The translations under genes and the position numbers were made by a program. Positions 23,925 through 34,822 of a stretch of 64,000 nt of DNA are shown piece after piece (positions within the stretch are counted from its first letter, which is position 1; the number at the start of each line of letters is the position of its first letter). The DNA comes from Macrotrachela quadricornifera (taxonomy: Eukaryota > Rotifera > Eurotatoria > Philodinida > Philodinidae). The stretch spans positions 195,750 through 259,749 of the forward strand of contig JAJEKB010020583.1 in NCBI GenBank assembly GCA_022393335.1. The letters are read 5' to 3'. The notes below the pieces were generated by a model. It saw only the letters and a program-made list of their open reading frames with translations, was not told the origin of the DNA and did no database searches.

Positions 23925-24450
23925 TAGCGGTAGTACCCGGCGTTGCTCGGGAAATCTTCATACTGGAAACTTACTATGTTAGAAAACGACAGAAGATCTG
24001 TAGAAGGCTCGCTTAAGACCTTCTCATCTATTATTACTACATGTCCTGCCGTGCATACACTTATATTCATTTTTAAATCGGGTAATTCAGCAAACAATGT
24101 GGGGGTGTGACTATCTTTATCTTAACTCATGCCTATTGCCATACTTTATACCATCAACTAGTGCAAAAAAAGTGATATTGAGAGGCGAAAATTCTAATAA
24201 TGGCAGCAAATGCTCCTAAACAATCATACGTAAAAATTCTCTGGAAAAGACGTTTACTGTAGTAAATCCAACAATAGGCGGGAAAAACGTTCCCTCAGGT
24301 CAAAATTTTGAGTCTAAAACCATCCTATGACCTTCCTCTGGACCCAGGGAAGTATTGTAGAAAATTTGGTGACGCTAACGTTTATCGGGATTGAGTTATA
24401 AGCGAACAGACAAACAAACAGACAAACTTTCTTCTTTATATATATAGAGA
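23925..24450. mobile_element. Dispersed non-autonomous retroelement-like repeat
   Basis: One end is CTAGCGGTAGTACCCGGCGTTGCTCGGG and the other is a GACAGACAAACAAACAG-like run followed by TTTATATATATAGAGAAGAT. Repeats with this pair of ends (CCCGGCGTTGCYCGGG ... CGAACAGACAAACAAACAGACAAACTTTC...TATATAGA) are widespread in invertebrate genomes; I recall the pattern but not a secure family name. About 525 bp, no ORF. It lies in the 5' region of the NHL gene. Confidence 0.5.
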
Positions 24451-24454
24451 AGAT

Positions 24455-24715
24455 ATCTCTAGACTCCAGATGCGCATTAAGACAGATCCTAGTAAGAAAA
24501 CGCATAAAATAATCATAGATCCATGAAGACGGGCCAAAATCCATTATAGGAAGAAAAAGTGTATATGAAATAGCGATAGATCCACGAAGGCTGACTAAGA
24601 CACACCATAGAAGAAAAAGAAGTATGAAATATTCATAGACTCATGAGAAGGTATTGTAGGAAAAAAAAGTAGACGAAATTAACGTTAAACTCATGAAGAC
24701 CTATACTATTTTTAA
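24455..24715. repeat. Degenerate ~60-bp tandem repeat
   Basis: Units begin at about 24520, 24580, 24638 and 24686, each with a TAGA(T/C)(C/T)CA(T/C)GA start followed by AGGAAGAAAAAG-like and ATGAAAT blocks. Starts are spaced roughly 50-60 bp. No coding role is visible. Confidence 0.55.
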
Positions 24716-25318
24716 GAAGGAATACCCGAAATTTGAGAGTGAGGATGGTACCAGGTGATGCAATCGAGGATGTTAATACCTATTACAGTGAGAGTTAAGA
24801 GTTAAGCAATATTTAGAATACGGACGGAATTTTTTGTATGTCGAGTTCTTTTAGTGCTTAGACGTGGCTGTATATTGGATCAATATGATTGTGAAAGACG
24901 TTTGCGGTGTTGTCAAAGCTGACGGTGTTGATGTCGATGAAGTTGAGAGCGATGAAAGTGCTAAAAAATGGGTCTGTCTTTTTTAGACCCACTATACCTG
25001 CGCTTTGTCAAAATATATACTTCTTTTATCTTGAATTCAAAAAAAAAATTAGAAAACACCAAAGAGTAAAAGACGATAACCAATTTCCATTGTTCTCGAA
25101 TTAAATGAAAATTTATATTAACATATTTAATTTTACTCTTTCCTCTACTTCTTTTTGATAAACTTTTGATTTTGTTTATAGCTAAAGCTTATTATTTCTA
25201 TGACTTTTCAATAATTTCGAGTTGGTTGGAATTTCAATATAGAAATTCAACCAATTTCAATAATTAATCATATTACAAATAATTGATCTATTTCACATAA
25301 ATCAGATGAAAATGGACT
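24716..25318. other. Intergenic stretch
   Basis: A moderately GC-rich patch at 24830-24990 opens a 65-codon frame without resemblance to known proteins. The rest is A/T-rich. Confidence 0.5.
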
Positions 25319-26307
25319 TTAATGTATGCACCATTTATCTATGAAAATAATATTTATTATTTACATAGTTAGGAAATTGTATCACAAAATTTGATTATTT
25401 ATGTAAAAAAAATAAAAAGAAATCTATTTCTACTAATATGAAATGTATTTTACTTACCACATATATTCAAATCAGGGACTAATTTTTTGAAAAAAATGTA
25501 TTCTTGATTCGAAATTGCTTTTGAACAACCGACGTTTTTAGATGGTTTTTTTCTCAATAGTTTAATTAAATGTTGAAAGGATTTTGGATTATAATCAAGA
25601 AAAATATTGCTTCTAATATCAAATTTTGTAATGTTGGACGATGTAACAATGTTACTCAAAGTAGAATTAGATATTTGAGCAAATGTTTTATGTTGATTTG
25701 TAATTATTTGACCACCAACATTAAAGGTAATAATTTTTTTTTCTAAAGAAGATATTTGATTAATATTTAATTTTTTAAGCATTTTTTTAAATGGTTCAAT
25801 AAGTGAAGGTTGAGAAGGAGGATAAAAGTTAATTATATTATTTTTATTTAATATTTGTAATTGATCAAGTAAATGACGAAATAGAATTGGATTAAAATCT
25901 AAAAAAAAATTTCCTTTTTTATCCATGGGTAATCTTTGTTCCCAATCACCATTAAACATCATTGAAAGAATTGATTTTGGAGAACGAGTAAGTGTTTCAC
26001 GAGTTGTCATCATTATTTCACCACCAACATTAAGTTGAATAACATCTGTATTTTTAATACATCTTTCCAATTTACCTTGACTTAATAATTGATTTTCATC
26101 GCATTTCACACGATGTTGTGGTTTTATAACTGCATCAGAATCTTCTTCATGCACTGATTGACTTCTTTTCGATTGAATAGTGATTATAGAAGTATTGTTG
26201 TAATTTACCCATATTATAACAAATAATATCAACTAATTTATACAATCATATTTCAAATCTATATTATCAAATGATGAAATACTTACTGTACGTGAAAGAA
26301 AGGACAT
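25319..26307 (-). CDS. Double T1/BTB (KCTD-like) domain protein
   Basis: Exon 1 26307-26287 (MSFLSRT), 54-bp intron, exon 2 26232-25458, then a donor G|GTAAGT and a tentative last exon 25338-25319 (DKWCIH, stop); about 271 aa. Two tandem potassium-channel-tetramerisation-type BTB domains: residues about 60-130 (VIQLNVGGEIMMTTRETL...FLDFNPILFRHLL) and 170-240 (IITFNVGGQIIT...IFLDYNPKSFQHLI). The NVGG and FLD/YNP..F..LL motifs are diagnostic. KCTD proteins oligomerise and often serve as cullin-3 adaptors. Unusually, the N-terminus after splicing (LILFVIIWVNYNNTS) looks like a signal or anchor. A TCTTTTACAG acceptor-like site lies 13 nt before the ATG. The last exon is the weak point: retention of the intron would end the protein after ICGK. 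Confidence 0.72.
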
Positions 26308-26908
26308 ACTTATGTTTTTTCTGTAAAAGACAATATGCTATACTTCCTTTTCTTAGTATTTATAGAAGAAAAGACATGTGTTATCTCTTTTCTATCTTAT
26401 GCGAGACTGTTACTGCTATCATTAATTATTCTTAAATATGATGACAAGAAAGTAAGCAAAACATTATCGACAGAGAAAACACAAGAAAAACAATCTTTAT
26501 CATATTATCCGAAATAATATCCTTGCTATCACAACAAAATGTATTATCTTCTAAGAACTAATTTATTTGTGCCCATTTCGTCTTTTATTCATACAATGTT
26601 TCTAAACAAGATAATATCGATGCACATATATATTCATTATAAAAAAATAATATAGTTATTTCTATCACAAGTAGCGCCCATTCTATGGATTCGGCGACCC
26701 TTTTCTGGAAGAAATCTAGTATAATTATCATAGAAATTAATCTCATAGTCTTCTTGATCACATGAAAGCCAGGAAATAAACATCCATTCTTTAATAATGG
26801 TCGTTTTATAGAAATAAAATATTCCTGTCTGTGATTCATATATAAATAATAATCGTCATTTTAACACGTTTCTTCATAGAATAAACCTTATTTATTGTGT
26901 GCATGTTA
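26308..26908. other. Intergenic stretch
   Basis: No recognisable gene; open frames are short and carry no known motif. Confidence 0.5.
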
Positions 26909-28203
26909 CCCTTTTGAGGTCCAGTGGTATATATATTTCTTATCTAAAAAATTTTCAAATCTTCTGATTTCTGAAAATCTTGAAGATATGTTTTCAATAA
27001 ATATTGAAAACTGATGAAGATCCGTACAAAACTACATTGGTAATAGTGTATGGAAAACACTAAAAACACATTGTGCCATGTTTTTTCAGCCTCCTGAAAA
27101 AGTCAATTTTCGTCAGAAATTTTGAAACTGAGATGGATCGTAGGAAGATAATTCGTACTTGGATCTTTCAGATATGGTATGATTTTTTTTCAATACCTTA
27201 ATTTTGGCTAAAAATTTTGATAATTTGTGTAATCGACTGCTTGAAAAACATGCTTGTTTTCTTCGTTTATGATCTTTTGATCTTGTGAACAAGGTCTCTC
27301 TGCTCAAGCTCATTCAGTATATTTAGTTGTTTTTTTTTGTTGAAAAGATCATGTCCAGATGTAGAGAACTACAGTTTCTTTTTTAAATTAAGCTTTATTT
27401 TTTTTATTCTCTTTCTCGTAGAGAAGAGTCTTGCAATCATAAATTGTTTGCTTGCTTGTATGTCCGCAGAGGGTCAAAAGAACATAAAAGTTAATCGAAT
27501 GATAACCGAGGTTGAAGAATCCAAATCTGAGGTTAGCTTTTTAAAATTCTTTTATGGATCAATTTTTTATACAAAGGACCACTTTTTTTACAGAAAAAAT
27601 CAAGGACGAGGAATTCAAATCTAAAGTCAGTTTTCTAAAAATTTTTTGAAACTCAATTTCTTAAACAAACGACAAATTTTTAACAAAAAATATTTGTTTT
27701 TATGAAGTTTGGTGAAAGGCAGTTGAGGTGGAGGAATTTGAATCTGACTTCGGTTTTTTTAATTTTATAAATGAATAGCTTGACGGTAGTTTAGAAACAC
27801 GATTTCTACAAGAAAGAGCTGAGCGAGTCTTTAGACGAGCGTCACTTGTGTATATAAAGATTTGTGTAATTAGTCATTCATTGTTGACATGGTTTTTGAG
27901 TCGTGAAACTTGTGATTCATTTTCTCCACTAAAAGAATGAGAATTCGAAAAAAGGATTTTGCGATGCCCCACATCTCTACGTGCTCTTTCTGACAAAAAG
28001 AAAAACAAAATCTATGACGTGAGCCTGAACTGAGAAATATTGGCCACAAAGTGGCTATTTTTGACACCTGTTTGACAAATATCTTGCTCAATTGCTATAG
28101 TGTAGAGATGAAAATTTTATCGTAGACTCTTCACTACAGCTCCAATGTTTCCCGAAAATTTCAGCAAATTCGGCTCAGTAGAACAAATCCGGGCCTCAAA
28201 TGG
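26909..28203. mobile_element. Possible decayed piggyBac-type element
   Basis: The left end reads TTAC-CCTTTTGAGGTCC (26906-26921) and the right end GGGCCTCAAATGG-TTAA (28191-28207). Both resemble the TTAA-CCCTTTGAGGACC terminal of the clear piggyBac element at 21825-22395. No transposase frame survives between them. Similarity over about 14 bp each is suggestive only. Confidence 0.3.
27103..27260 (+). repeat. Copy 2 of the dispersed decayed repeat
   Basis: Shares GTCAATTTTCG, AAATTTTGAAACTGAGAT, GGAAGATAATTCGT, TCTTTCAGATATG, CTTAATTTTGGCTAAAAATTT and GAAAAACATGCTT blocks in the same order with 30178-30350 and, less well, 333-480. Confidence 0.6.
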
Positions 28204-30090
28204 TTAAACGAAATCCATTCATTAACTTCAAAGTTGAACTAATATCGACCGATATAGTGGCATTAAATATAGAAACGACTAAATGCTATCGGAAACCCCA
28301 ATGAAAATTGGAGCGAGATATTTCATTCCTGTTTTCTTGACTAAGAGAGGTAATCATATGAAAAACATAATTCTGTATGTGTGCTTGCTCATGGTACAAG
28401 GTCAGGCTAAAATAACTTAGCTGAAATCAATAGGAACGTTACATTTTGTCTCAGTTTTTCGTTATGAACTCCAAATGAACTATAGTTTAGGCGACTCATG
28501 GCAGTACTCTATCAATGCACTATATAAGTCAAAAAATGTTATCTATGATGAGAAAATCGTGGGTGCTTGATATTTTTCGCATTTAAGATTGATAGTTTTG
28601 GTTTTAGAAATTATAAAATATGGACGATTCGTTCAAACTAAGCTGGCTATATCGTCACATTTGTCGACTATTTATCTATCAATGATTCTCAAAGTAGATA
28701 GAATAGATTCAGTCGAGGGTTAAGCGAGTCACCTTTGACGAGCGTTAGTTGTTTTTAAAAAAGGACTAAGAAAAAACTATTTTTTAAAAAGTTTGATCAA
28801 AGTTTGTCTAGATCAATATTTAAAACTTGTGATGTTCTATAAGAAAACTCTAGGAAAGGTTGTCGAAGGTATAGAATTCGAATCTCGAGTCAAATTTGAG
28901 GTTAATAATAAGTAAATAAGCAATTCATAGTTTGTATTGTTATTTTTCTTAAAAACTTTGATTTAAGATAGCCGAAAATCGATAAATCAAGACTGAATGA
29001 ATAGGTTTTACCAAATCATTAATAATCAATTACATGAACTATTTTCAGTGAAAAGTCACCAGAGATAATTTGCTATGAACAACTCAAGTCTGATGTTAGT
29101 TTTTCAATACTGTTAGTTATTAATTAATCATGAATGAATAAATCATAGTTTTTGATAAAACTTGACTGACCGTTGTCAAGTACAGAAAATTCAAATTCGC
29201 AGCGAATAAAAGATGTTTTAATCTATTTCTTAGCTTTTTTAATGAACTCTTTGTTATTCTAGAGTGCAACTTAGAATAATCGATGGTCATGAATCCATGT
29301 TCGACATTGATTCTAATAGAAACATTTTTCACGATGTTCTATTGTTGAGTCTCCATAGACCTCAGCCTTAAAATAACATTCAGAACAGGCGAAGATTTTT
29401 CTAGGTCACAATGTAATGTACTCTATTAGCAGCAGTTTTCGAATAGTTTTCGGTTTTTAGCTCGTTAGTGAGTGTATTAACAAACTTCTAATAGCTTTTT
29501 GAGGGGTATCTAAATGAGATGCATCTATTCGGTTCAAACCTAAACTAATATTGAAGGATGCAGCGGTATTAAATATGGGAACGACTAGACGTTGATTTAA
29601 AAACTTCATCATAAGTGCATTAAGTGAGATTTGAACTTGATGACTGAAGTGAAGCATCTAAACCGTAACTAATTCCGTTTTCTTTAAGAAACAATCATAT
29701 AGCGATAAATATTGCCCTTAAAAAGACATGGATGTTTGTCTCTCAGTTTTGTTCAAACAAATCAGAGTTCAGGATTAGAAAATATGACGTCCCAAACCAC
29801 TGAATATGGCCAGATATCTGTATTAGATTTGATCAAACTCAATCGAAGACAAAGAAATCGAACTTGAGATTTTCTTGTCATTCATGTATGAATCTATACA
29901 GGGATATTTCTATAAAACAATCATCGCTAGAGTAGGTGTTTGTTTCGTAGCTTTCATGGAATTAAAGGGATTGAGATATAAGATAATCCAAATGAAAATT
30001 ATTTTGAATGATAATCACACTAAATTTTTTTTCAGAAAAGAGTCAGCGAATCTGTAGGATGAGCGCTACTTCTATATATAGATTTGTATC
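27495..30090 (+). repeat. Field of decayed repeats with a recurring GAGGAATTYGAATCTGA motif
   Basis: A block of the type GAGG(T)..GAGGAATT(T/C)(G/A)AATCTGA..T(T/C)AGTTTTT recurs near 27505, 27603, 27722, 28862 and, weaker, 29845. A second block AACTAATAT..GTGGCATTAAATAT..AACGACTA occurs at 28240 and 29540. A third, GAGCGAGTC..GACGAGCGT, occurs near 27815, 28715 and 30045. The order suggests duplicated segments of an old element. No intact ORF. Confidence 0.5.
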
Positions 30091-30177
30091 AAATAATAGG
30101 TATAAAATAACTTCAAAACCAAAACCAAACGTTTTAGTTTTGATGGCTGCTTAATGCCTCAACTCACTATAAATAAA

Positions 30178-30350
30178 AGTCAATTTTCGCAAAAAATCTC
30201 GAAATTGAAATAAATGCATAGAAAGATAGCTCATCTTTCGCCCTTCCAGAAACGATATTAATTTTTCTTCGGCACCTTGTTTTTGGCTAAAAATTTCGAT
30301 GATTTCCACTAATCTCTTCTTGAAAGACATGCTTATTTTTAAAAAACAAA
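30178..30350 (+). repeat. Copy 3 of the dispersed decayed repeat
   Basis: Same block order as copy 2: GTCAATTTTCGC, CTCGAAATTGAAAT, AGAAAGATAGCTC, TTCCAGAAACGATAT, CTTGTTTTTGGCTAAAAATTTC, GAAAGACATGCTT. Confidence 0.6.
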
Positions 30351-31740
30351 AAAAATGTTTTTAATTTTTTCTCTAGTCTCGTCCAATATATTTATATATT
30401 TCTTTTTTGTTTGAAAGAGTGCGTGAAGGTACAGAACATGACGCTGCCATTTTTGTGTACTCAAAAAGTGAGTACACTCTAGAATCAGTCACTGTGTCCG
30501 GCTGGTCGGCCAACCGTCCGTTTACATGATAACTCTTCACAATTATATTCGATTGAGCTGAAATTTTGTGCACAGAATTGTCTCATCAATATTTCGGTCG
30601 AGAGAAGAAGATGAAAAGGATCCGTCAAGAAATGGCTGAGTTATCGAAAAAAATTGTCATTATTGTTCAGACGATCTCTGAGGGAGGGGGGTACAGGGAT
30701 TTTTTCAAAAAAAAATTTTTTTCTCTCAGAATTATTCACAACATATATAAATCGACTCAGTTTTTCACGCTCATTTCGAATCTGATATTAGTTTTGAACC
30801 AAATCGTAGCTTTATTACAAAATATTGCCTGAAAAAAGGTCTCAAAATGTACAAAAACTGCATGCAGAAACCAAATTGCCTAGATATGTCTCAGATGACC
30901 AGTAGTTTTGGGGTTCCCCAAATGCCTGGTTTTGTAGCTAGTCAAAAGGACTATCGAAAGGTAAAAACTCCGAACTCGATAGCTATTAACATTGGTGATT
31001 TATTAGGAAAATACTGATGTCTGTATTGATCATATGAGTGATTCTAGTGTCTATTGTACTGTTTGACCTTCCAAAGTGGCCCTGCTTATTTTTCAGCTCC
31101 TGTTAGGTCAAAATGATGGAAATTTATACCGAAGTATCTATTGTTCATACTCTATCTTGACCGCTAGAATCAGCTTTCTACCTATTATCGTTCAGGAGCA
31201 GTGTTCAAAACAAACTCATTTTTTCCTGGTTTTTATGTATTTTTATGATGATTTCACATCTGTTGCTTTTCTTTGTTCCTTTTTCTCAAGTTTGAAAGAA
31301 AAAAGTAAACGATGCTTAATTAACTTTCTTGTATCATTTTTGAATGTTTTATCCATTCATAATCTTATTTTGACACTAGCTATTGTCATTTCATAGAAAT
31401 TTGACATTCTATCAGTGGTTCCAGAAAACATCAAAAAAAGTATCCCACCCGCTTTTCAATCTACTGTCAAGCCAGTAACCGCTTTAAGACAAACTTTTTT
31501 ACTTAAAAAAATTCACCGATGTGGGCACTATCGAGTGCTGAAAACCATACGTTAATAGCTTTTCCTGTTTTTGAATAATTTGCATTCCAGTAGCATCCAT
31601 TGGCATGTGACCGATAATTTGTCCCACCCCCTTTTGTCTATCTTCTGACCAAACTACAAAGAGTTAAGAGCTGATTTTTGTGAAACACGATCTAAAAGAG
31701 AGTGTTGAAGTGTTTAAGGGTAGAAATTTGCACACACACA
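30351..31740. other. Gene-poor stretch
   Basis: Frames up to about 106 codons occur (31076-31396) but are hydrophobic, AT-driven and match nothing I know. No repeats apart from a weak GAATCTGATATTAGTTTT echo near 30778. Confidence 0.5.
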
Positions 31741-31744
31741 CCCG

Positions 31745-31880
31745 CACAGACGTGACAGACATCCTTAGCAACGAAGTGTCACAGACGTGACAGACACATT
31801 AGAAACGGCTTATCACAGACGTGACAGACACATTAGAAACGGCTTATCACAGACGTGACAGACATCACAGACCGTGACTG
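31745..31880 (+). repeat. 34-bp tandem repeat (CACAGACGTGACAGACA)
   Basis: Four units start at about 31745, 31780, 31814 and 31848, each opening with CACAGACGTGACAGACA. The second and third units are identical over 34 bp (continuing CATTAGAAACGGCTTAT). The outer units are diverged. Confidence 0.85.
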
Positions 31881-31917
31881 GCAGACAAGAGTACCATCCC
31901 AAACCGTAATCTTCATC

Positions 31918-32150
31918 TTAATGTATTAATTAATTAATTGATTAGTTTTTAATTAATTAATTAGATTTAAGTGATTAATTGGGTTTTAACTAATTAATTC
32001 GTATTTAATTAATTAATTCGTGTCTGGTTAAGCAATACATGTTTATTTTGTTAATTAATTCGTGTTTAATTAATTAAATACATATTGCAGATCGTGACTG
32101 ACACCTAAGCTAATTCATTAATTCGCGTCTAATTGATTAATTATCCGTTA
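31918..32150. repeat. TTAATTAA-rich simple region
   Basis: Dense TTAATTAA palindromes alternate with TTCGTGTTTAA-type blocks (for example near 31998, 32019, 32053, 32126), giving a loosely periodic, highly AT-rich tract immediately after the 34-bp repeats. Confidence 0.7.
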
Positions 32151-32159
32151 AAGACAGGA

Positions 32160-34822
32160 TGTTGGACTCATCATAGAGACTGAGAAACGTGGTCTGGAGT
32201 CATCACATATTGTGACAGATAGCTTCAGGATACTATCAGGGGTCATGTATAACTCAAGTCTAGTTAAAATGTCAATGGAATACTTTTTCATTGAAGGTCT
32301 ATGGTCTAAAGTCAGGAATAATGCCAAAGCATGCCCAGTTATACATAAAAGACGAATTTTTAGAGAATTACCAACAATGAGTACATCGTGTTTCACATTT
32401 TTAATTCCGCAGGGATTACGCTGAAAGCTTTTTTACTACAAATGTCAATTGGTGGGCACTACTCATTTTGTAAATATTAAGACTCTAACTCATTCGCGAA
32501 GAAAATTTAAAAAAAAATACTAAGATATGTCCTATTCTCTTGTTGGTAATACCCTCCAACCTGACTGAAAAGCTGAAAAAACAAATTGTCTAAAATTAAT
32601 CGTTTTTGTGCTTCGTCTGGATATATAATTCTAGAGCAAATGTTGTGAAACTGATAAGATCATGTTAATCCCTGATGGCACCATTTTTTTCTCAAAAAAA
32701 GGCAAAAAATTCCTTAATAAGATCTAAAAATCATTCGATCTCTAAATCAGACAAAATAAAAGATTGGTAGTTTGCAAAACCATCTGCTCTTATACTTCGA
32801 AGTATCCTCTATCGGATAGTAACACCTTTAAGTGCAGTCGTTTATTGTTTTTCGATCATTTATTCAAAAACAACGGTACAATTAATACCAGAATGACTAA
32901 TATATCTCTTATAGGTTCAAGAGGTTGCTCTAGATCATAACCCCGCTAGATACAAGCGCAAATCCATTCTGAAATAACTCTTGCTACCCAGTTTTTTAAG
33001 CTGAACACGAATCTGAATTCAGATTCTGTAATTTCTACAGATATTATATCATTTTGGGAGTAAAATCAATGGCCATTCGATAGGATCGCCTAAAGTATGG
33101 ACCATGTGAACTTGGCTCCCCAGTTTTTTTATCTTTATAAATTAGTGGCAAGAAATGTGTCTTCCCGAGATCTATGTCTTGTGGAAAAATGAGTTTAGGA
33201 TCTCGTGCACCATGTGAGAAAAGTCAAAAATATTACTTTCAGGAGTGTAGTATTTCTTCGAATTTATGCAGTTTTTGACTTCTAGCAATTCTTTTCTCCG
33301 ATATCTTACTCACTTGAATAGAATGAATTTGTAGACTAAACTGTTTTCTGTTTAAGTAGGACGTCCTCGAGCTCAAATGGCCAGGTTGTCCACGAGATAA
33401 GATCTTGCAGGTAAGAACAGACTTCACACAACTACTTTTTAGACAATTTAATAAAAATCAATTTGTCGTCAGTTCTTTTTACTTTTTGAAGTACACATAA
33501 CCCTTGGATTTAAATCCGAGGTTTCCACATTTATCTATAAATGTATTCAAAATCTTCTCTGTTTTGATAGAATCATTTTCATAGCAATGATACATGGTAA
33601 TATTTAGAGTTGGCAACAATAAATAACAACAGACACATTTCTTAAATTTTTTTTGTTGGAGCTAATAATTCATTTAATTATTCTTCAAACAGTGTTGAAG
33701 CTTATATTAAAAATATCATTTCCCTTCTATATTCCACTTATCAGACAATCGATTAAAAGACTCAAGTTCTTCCTTCCTTTCGAAATTATCGACGAAAGCA
33801 TAATTATATTCACACCTTCGACCAATCCTTCTTCACAAATAGTTGATATATATCTTAACCTATCAATGTCTGAAATGGTTTCGTCCGAGAATCTATCACA
33901 ATGGAGATGAATATAACGTTAGCATACACATATGTAGTAGTGCACTCCGAAATTAACTAATCTTGCTTATTATTTGGATAATATCAAATCTAATGCGGTC
34001 AAAGTTATTTTTCTTTCTTTTCTGAGAGGATTCATTTACCAGAAGAGAAAATTGTGTATCGTGTACTAATTAATAAAATAAAGAACATTGTGGCAATTGA
34101 TCAGTACGTAGAACTATTTATTGCAAGTGGTTAATAAACAGACATTGTCTAAGTACACATAAGAACATACGAAACCTAATCAATTTTCTGAAATAATTCG
34201 AGCAGTATGAATTGACTGTCGAAAAAAATGATTCCACCCTCAAGATTTTTAACTTTTGTTTCTGTTATATCAACAGAAAAATTTGTTCTTCGTTTCTCGA
34301 ACACGATAATATCGAGTTTAACTGAAATAACAAACCCTTCAACGATTATATCAGTTTCACATGAAGAAAATCTTGTTCTTAAATTTCTTTTTGTTGCCTA
34401 TACAATCATAAACAACGACTGGCTATGGATCTACTTGCACAGTCACTGCCAGTTTTCGAGTGTTATAAGGTTTTTCTAGTTTGATCTTTCCTATTCAAAT
34501 TATCTTCTTCAAATTTTTCTAACCAAATCAGATGGAAAGTGTTTGCTATACGCGAATACTTCTTTTTAAATTACTTTTCAAAATCTCTTCTTTTTCAAAA
34601 GTTTAACAAGTATCTGCTTTTATGAATAATAGAAATGTCATTCTTGTCAATCACTTCGTTGCTAAGTATATACCATCAACATAAAAAAATTGAGTCGATA
34701 CACACAAATATTTGACGAGAAAGAAAAAGAAAAAGAAATGAATTTGATGGTTACTAATAGTGCCGACTAAACAGAAGAGAAAGAATTTATTTTTTAGATT
34801 ATAACGGCATCTGAGTATAGTC
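32160..34822. other. Gene-poor stretch
   Basis: A minus-strand frame at 32148-32396 (82 codons) and plus-strand frames at 33653-33910 and 34228-34479 are open but match no family. A polypyrimidine-AG at 34796-34797 precedes the next gene. Confidence 0.5.

Noticed and set aside
23346..24016. Plus-strand frames opposite the NHL gene (129 and 141 codons)
   Set aside because: Antisense shadows of NHL repeats; His/Ser/Tyr-rich composition comes from the complementary codons.
26585..26839. 84-codon minus-strand frame
   Set aside because: No motif, no acceptor-like site and AT-driven composition.
32148..32396. 82-codon minus-strand frame after the TTAATTAA tract
   Set aside because: Opens and closes within a repeat-rich segment and matches no family.
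33653..34479. Two open frames at 33653-33910 and 34228-34479 as one gene
   Set aside because: No shared splice phase, no recognisable domain; composition follows local AT content. Minus-strand readings resemble each other only weakly.
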